DNA of 64,000 bases from Gorsachius magnificus (taxonomy: Eukaryota; Chordata; Aves; Pelecaniformes; Ardeidae). Under the pieces are notes generated by a model. That model worked only from the letters and a program-made list of their open reading frames with translations. It was not told the origin of the DNA and made no database searches. Location of the stretch: assembly GCA_034008185.1 (NCBI GenBank), contig CM067086.1, positions 1,922,001 through 1,986,000 on the forward strand, in the 5' to 3' direction. Shown piece after piece: positions 58,998-64,000 of this stretch (positions are counted from its first letter, which is position 1; the number at the start of each line of letters is the position of its first letter). Made by a program: the position numbers and the translations under genes.

Positions 58998-59180
58998 CAA
59001 AAAGGATGCCACCCTCCTGAGAACGAAGGTCACTGCTACGGGGAGGGCCACAGGCACAGCTGTGAGAAAGGAGAAGGTCATAGCCACCATGGCCATACAC
59101 AGGATGATGAGAAGGGAGAAAGTCCCTGCCACTCCTGCAGCCATACACACGATCATGAGAAAGGCCCAGGTCCTTCCTAG
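58998..59180 (+). CDS. His/Cys/Gly-rich small protein exon, PHGR1-like
   Basis: After an acceptor-like gtgaag (or the stronger gcttcag 17 bases before), an open frame of 60 codons runs to TAG at 59178-59180. It starts QKGCHPPENEGHCYGEGHRH and ends HDHEKGPGPS. There are 12 His and 5 Cys in 60 residues, plus a repeated GHxxxxEKG module of 16 codons (DNA period 48 bp). Mammalian PHGR1, a small gut-expressed protein of unknown function rich in P, H, G and C, lies between CCDC9B and DISP2 on the same strand relative to its neighbours. Position, size and composition agree; direct sequence identity is low, as expected for such proteins. The start codon was not found and no close AATAAA follows. Metal binding is plausible from the His/Cys content but is inference. 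Confidence 0.4.
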   Translation, partial: QKGCHPPENEGHCYGEGHRHSCEKGEGHSHHGHTQDDEKGESPCHSCSHTHDHEKGPGPS

Positions 59181-59771
59181 CACAAGTAATGTCATGGTCA
59201 TTGGCATGGGAGATGTTGCAGAAGGAGCAGCCACCTCCCACAAGCTCCGCAGGAACCTGTCCCCACGGCACAAGGGGACATATGTGACTACCAGGTATCT
59301 CAGTGCAATTTCATGGTATCAACAATGACAGCAGGATCCTGCAAGGAGGGGAACATGTCTGACCTCCTTGTATTCTCTGTGCTATCGACTCAGTTGTTTC
59401 AAAACTACCATCTATCTCAACAAACTGCTTACTTATTTAATGCTGCTAAAATCCAGAGGGTGAAACTACACACTTCAAAATCCTGCCCTGCACCTGCCAC
59501 CCAGGTCTGGGACTGCTTCGGGGGGGTTCTCCCACCTTGGGCCAAAGCAGAGGCACAACTCTGCTGCGGTGAGGGACCTGCCCCCCGAAGGGGCTCGTGC
59601 GCTCGCTGGGCCTGCAGCCCCCCTCGCTGTCCCGGGGGTGAGGTCGGGAAGGGGACTGCGGGGCTGGGCCAAGCAGTTGGGTCCCTCTCCAGGCCGCAGC
59701 AGCCCCTGTGCCCTTGCGCCGCCTCGCACCCTGCACGCTCGGCCCCAGCCTGGCTGGCCCGGGGGCGGCGG

Positions 59772-60548
59772 CAGAATCACAGAATCCCAGACTGGCAAGG
59801 GTTGGAAGGGACCTCGGGAGATCACCCAGTCCCACCCCCCTGCTCAAGCAGGTTCTCCTAGAGCATCTTACACAGGACTTCATCCAGGCGGGGGTTGAAT
59901 ATCTCCAGAGAAGGAGACTCACAGCCCCCCTGGGCAGCCAGGGCCCATCACCCTCAGAGTAAAGAATTTTTCCTCATTTCAACTGAAACCTCTTATGTCT
60001 CAGTTTGTGCCCATGGCCCCTTGTCCTGGTACTGGACACCACTGGGAAGAGTCTGGCTCCATCCTCGTGACCCCCACCCTTGAGAGATTTGTAGGTGTTG
60101 ATGAGGTCCCCTCTCAGCCTTCTCTTCTCCAGGCTGAACAAGCCCAGCTCCCTCAGCCTTTCCTCCTAGGGGAGATGCTCCAGTCCCCCCATCATCCTTG
60201 TTGCCCTCCTCTGGACTCTCTCCAGGAGTTCCTCATCTTTCTTGAACCGGGGAGCCCAGCACTGGCCCCAGTGCTCCAGGTGGGGTCTCCCCAGGGCAGA
60301 GCAGAGGGGGAGGAGGACCTCCCTCGCCCTGCTGGCCACGCTCCTCTGAATGCACCCCAGGGTGCCATTGGCCTTCTTGGCCACCAGGGCACCCTGCTGG
60401 CTCATGGCCAGCTTGTCATCCCCCAGGACTCCCAGGTCCCTCTGGGCAGAGCTGCTTCCCAGCAGGTCAGCCCCCAGCCTGGACTGGTGCATGGGGTTCG
60501 ACCTCCCCAGGGGCAGCACTCGGCACTTGCCCCTGTTGAATTTCATCC
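59772..60548 (-). mobile_element. CR1 copy abutting the CpG-island promoter
   Basis: The left edge cagaatcacagaatcccag marks the CR1 3' end, so the element points minus. It keeps a 126-codon frame of ORF2 (60546-60166) that begins MKFNRGKCRVLPLGR and runs through [17 protein letters not shown]. It is about 130 bp longer at its 5' side than its relative at 39 kb. The truncation point at about 60548 lies directly against the GC-rich promoter sequence. Confidence 0.95.
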
Positions 60549-61260
60549 ACGTTTCACCACGCAGGAAGCGGGCGGCCCGGGCTCGCTGCTCCCCGGCCCG
60601 CTCCCCCGGGGCGGCCCCGGCCCCGCGCCCTCCCCGCGGCCATTGGCCCCGCGCCGGGCCCGCCTCCGCCTACCGCCGCCCGCCGCCGCGCAAGCGCCGC
60701 GCCGAGCCGCGCCGGGAGCGTTCAGCACCGCGGGCTGCGGACAGCGCCCGGGCCCGCCGGCCATGGAGGCCGCGCCGCGCTCGCCCCGGCGGGAGCAGCG
60801 GCCCCCGGGGAGGCGCCGCGGCCGCGGCCCCGCCTCGCCCCGGTAGGAGCGCGGGGAAGCGGCGCGGCGGGGCCGGGGGTCGGGGAGCGGGGGCTTCCCT
60901 CCCCTGGCGGGCGGGGGCAGCCGGCGGAGCCGCCGTGCCCGGTGCGGCGGGGCAGACGGCGGGGCCGAGCGGGGCGCGGCGGGGCCGGTTCCCCGGCGGG
61001 GTGGGAGCTCCCGGCTCTGTGGGTGCAGAGGTGGCCGGTGCCGCCGGGGTTTTCCTGGGGCTGGGGGTGCGGAACTAGGCACAGCCCCCCAGCCCCACCG
61101 AGGCGCGTCCCGTCCTCCCGGCGAGAGAGCGGGCACAGCCCCCCGCTGCCCGCCGAGCTGCCCACCCCTGGGCTTGGGGGCCGGGAGGTCGGTGGTGGCC
61201 GGCCGGTGCCCTGGTTGCTCCCGCTATGGGGCCAGGGACACCACGCGGAGCCCACCATGC
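60549..61260 (+). promoter_or_regulatory. CpG island promoter
   Basis: Very dense CpG and G+C content distinguishes this block from all flanking DNA. It contains a GC box (GGGGCGG, 60608-60614), an inverted CCAAT box (ATTGG, 60642-60646) and a GCGCAAGCGC sequence close to an NRF1 palindrome (about 60690), all upstream of the ATG at 60763. There is no TATA box, which fits a dispersed CpG-island promoter. It could also fire leftwards. Confidence 0.85.
60763..60842 (+). CDS. Candidate first coding exon, possibly DISP2
   Basis: The ATG sits in an ideal Kozak context (gccggccATGG). It starts a frame that encodes MEAAPRSPRREQRPPGRRRG and a few more codons, ending at a donor (CCCCG|gtagga) two bases into a codon; read through the donor it stops at once. 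The sequence is Arg/Pro/Gly-rich and too biased for homology by eye. The only support for DISP2 (a Patched-like multi-pass protein of the Dispatched family) is its place next to CCDC9B and PHGR1 and a weak EQRP match near the N-terminus. The exon itself may instead be 5' UTR or belong to another gene. Confidence 0.4.
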
Positions 61261-64000
61261 CGGCGGGCGGCTGCCTGGCTCGGCCTCCCTGGCAGGTTTT
61301 TCTCCTGCAACATGGTGAGCTCTCCCTTCCGCAGCGACGGGTGAGCTATTGTTGGGGAAGCTCCGCATGTTTCAGACAGAGTCCTCAATGCGCTAGGCTA
61401 TGGGCAGGCACGGTTTTCACTCCAGCGATCTCTTCTATAAAACCCCGCAGCCCTCATCTTCTCCCCCCTGCGCCATATGCTCCCTTACCCGGTGTCTTAA
61501 ACCAGGCTGGCAGCCACGATCATTGTAATTTTCTGGAAATGTCAACAAGCCCATACTCACGGGCAAGGAGCCATCCCCAAATTCGCAAGCACCTTGCCAT
61601 TTGTTAGACCGGAGGCAACAGACCTCCCGAGCTCTTCAGCTTCTGCGTGACCAGAGCACACCCCGAGGTCAACAGCACACAAATTCCTTCTGAAAGCCAA
61701 AGAGTTTCAATTCTGTCTGACAGTGGATATTTGTGCTGAGACATCCTCACCCGCCTGTGGGAACCGTCGGGGCGGTCGCTTCTCCTCAGACAGCTCTGAA
61801 GATCTCAGCCAGAGGCCGGTGTGCTTTGCGGTCTCGGTGCTCGCTGCGTGACTGTTACACAAACCAGCGCTGGTTTAAATCTTGGGTGTTCAGTGGGGTC
61901 AGAGCTATCACGGAAGCCCTGTTAGCTTTGCTTGCCTGAGTAACCCTGGCTCATTCAAACAGTGAATGCTGCAGCCTGCAGGAGTTAAGGTACAGAGACG
62001 AGTTAAGCCATCTGAGGCAGGTGTATTTTGGATTTCACTCATGCTGCTCACTCGGGAACTAAAATTTATGGCAATAAAGTGCAAGAGGATAGCTCTCGCG
62101 CTCCCGAGCATGCGTATACATAAACGCTACTTCATGCAAGGCTCTTCATAGAGCCGTTGAGGGTTAGTCCCCAACCTCTGCTCCTAGCCTATGCTCTTTA
62201 TCAGCAATGCCCGATTCATCATCAGAGGAATACAGACGCTTGAAAGCCTGCCCTTCCTTCCGGTCGCTTTCAGGCTGGGATCACAAGGTGGTGTTTTCTT
62301 TTCCTTTCCCTTTTCATTTCATTTTGTATCTTTTTTTTTTCTTTGAAACAAGCCTTAGCAAACATGATTTCACCAGTGCATTTATCCTGGTGCTGAAGGC
62401 TGGGTGGGGATCTCGAGCCCTTCGCGTCTGGTTGTATCCCGTCACGAGTACCCGCACCCGCAGCAGCTGCCTGGGGTAAATGTAGGGCTGTTCAGACAAG
62501 TCAATGGAAAGGATTAGAGAACTAAACTTTCCTTGGCAGACTACGTGGGAAGCTGAGTTTTGCAGTCTCATTAATTTTTCATGATGATTTAACATACTCA
62601 GGAGTCTCATTAACAAAGAGACTGTAGGTCTTCTCAAAGATACGCGCTATCCTGCTGCCAGACCCAAAAAAGCAAAACAAATAGCAACTACGCAGAAATT
62701 TTTCAGTGCACGAGGATGTGACCCAGCCTAAGGAGGAGATGAACCGCTCAGGAGGTGCCGGCTGAATGGCGAGCTCTGGAAAAGGGCGCTCTTACCTCCT
62801 TAGAAAACACAAGCAAAGCAGCTCTTTTTTTTCTCGAGAGCTCCACTGCTGTTTTGCTGGTGGTATGTTCAAGGAGAAAACCTCTACTTAATCACCATTA
62901 TAAAAACCCATTCTTAAAAAGTCATTTACAGCTCTCAAAGCAAAAGCCATTAATCCAGAAGGGAGCTGACCTATAGCACATGGGTTTAATTCAGAAAGTT
63001 TTGGGTTGTTTTTTTTTTCATTAGGGGAAGCTTGTACAGCTGGTCTGCCAGCAAAACCTTGCTAGAGTAAGAAAAAAGGGAAAGACAATAGAACTACCTT
63101 CTTTTTTTATGAATGACATTTTGTAGTGCTTAATGTCTAATGGAGCGAAGGTTCCCGGGGAAAAAGGGCTCTGGCTGTAGCCAAGACACAGACTCTTGCC
63201 CTTTCTCTCACTTTTTATTCCCCCCTGAGATTCTTCTGTCAACAGGAGAAGTTGTAGTTTGACTCAGGCACCAGGCAGCTCCATTTACTTGGTAGGTGTT
63301 TCCCGTCTTTCATATGCAAAGCACTGCTTTCCTGATCCTCTCCTTAGTATGCAACGGGTGAGATAATCTTTCTATGAAAAAAAAAGAAGTTCTTATAGGA
63401 ATGGCCTTGGGGATGAGAGTGGAGTTAGGCAGACCAATAAAGATGCTAAAACACTGAATACTTTTGGCCCATTTCTCTTCTCTTGGAGACGCATGTGCTC
63501 TCCTGCTGCGTGGCTGAGGGAGATGGGCCAAAGAAACGGAGGAAGGGGAAGGTGACCATACTCTGCCATTTCCCTGCCCTGCCAACCTTCCTTCACCTGA
63601 GTGCAGCTCTGTGTGCTGGCAGAGTGAAGCTGTCCTGAGGGGGAAGGAGTTGGGGGCAGGCAGCCAGCGGGGCACGCTGCCAGCAAACCCCTCCTGCTGA
63701 GGCTTTGATGCTTGGGCTGGTGGGGAGGTGGGCAGCTACAGCCATGTCCTGCTGATGCCTTCTGCGGGGCAGCGCCCGAGCTTCCTAGCAGGATGCTGGT
63801 CCCTGGCGGGAGGGAGAGAGCCCACTCACAGCATTCAGCCCTTGGCTCCTGGCACCGACTCCGCAATGCCTACCACTGCTCTGCACCCCAGCAGAGGTGG
63901 GATGGCAGAAAGCTGTCTCTAGAAATTTTGACCCCATCTCGCCTGTTTTCTTGTGGGAAGGAGCTTCTGTCCTTTTGCTGGTTCCCCTGCATGAAGTAGG
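61261..64000. other. Probable first intron of the CpG-island gene
   Basis: No further exon could be supported. A stretch at 62205-62289 has an acceptor (ctctttatcag) and donor (aaggtggtg) and an open frame, but no similarity to DISP2. The rest is unremarkable, with short T and A runs. Confidence 0.4.

Noticed and set aside
59995..60846. 283-codon plus-strand frame ending at the candidate first exon
   Set aside because: It is antisense CR1 fused by chance with CpG-island sequence. The plausible coding start is the Kozak ATG at 60763.
60543..61258. 197- and 178-codon minus-strand frames in the CpG island
   Set aside because: Extreme Pro/Gly/Arg/Ala composition from CpG-rich DNA; stop-poor frames of this kind are expected there.
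62205..62289. Exon-like segment with acceptor, open frame and donor on the plus strand
   Set aside because: In the phase left by the candidate first exon it gives a sequence with no likeness to DISP2. The donor (aaggtggtg) is weak. It remains a bare splice-site coincidence.

Overview
The window is nuclear DNA from a bird. The best evidence is a set of CR1 retrotransposons of the avian type, with 3' ends in ATTCTATG-like octamer tails and decayed reverse-transcriptase coding sequence. There is also an avian-type solo LTR, a CpG-island promoter, and a vertebrate gene cut into many short exons by long introns. The species cannot be fixed from the sequence. Nothing bacterial is present, and nearly all long open frames are chance frames in introns, GC-rich DNA or CR1 copies.

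Layout. From about 1.1 to 42.7 kb, on the minus strand, lies one gene that I identify as CCDC9B (coiled-coil domain containing 9B, the C15orf52 orthologue). I could place 13 coding exons with canonical splice sites and compatible phases, giving about 647 codons. They run from a seven-codon start exon at 42.64 kb to a 262-codon terminal exon (stop included) ending at 1174. Order from the N-terminus: a charged coiled coil, two paralogous 'KR-[VI]-VSEK ... TMDNK' exons, the family signature (MTGRERSEY to WRRAWD), a basic linker and an acidic, serine-rich tail. Introns hold several CR1 copies and simple repeats, and at 37.9-38.6 kb a GC-rich block with three 30-bp CCAAT repeats.

From 42.7 to about 57 kb I see no gene, only a 561-bp solo LTR with a perfect 5-bp target duplication (50.9-51.5 kb). 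At 57.3-59.2 kb on the plus strand is a candidate small His/Cys/Gly-rich gene. It sits where mammals carry PHGR1. At 60.5-61.3 kb is a strong CpG island with a candidate plus-strand first exon starting in an ideal Kozak context. By position this may be the start of DISP2, whose remaining exons would lie to the right of the window. A CR1 copy is truncated about 215 bp before that ATG.

The arrangement CCDC9B(-), PHGR1-like(+), DISP2-like(+) agrees with the human 15q15 order as I remember it. That microsynteny is the main support for the last two names. The CCDC9B call rests on protein similarity across most exons. The main points for follow-up are the exon duplication and two small frame-preserving exons in CCDC9B, the His-rich gene, the CCAAT repeat block, and two CR1 copies with mosaic similarity.
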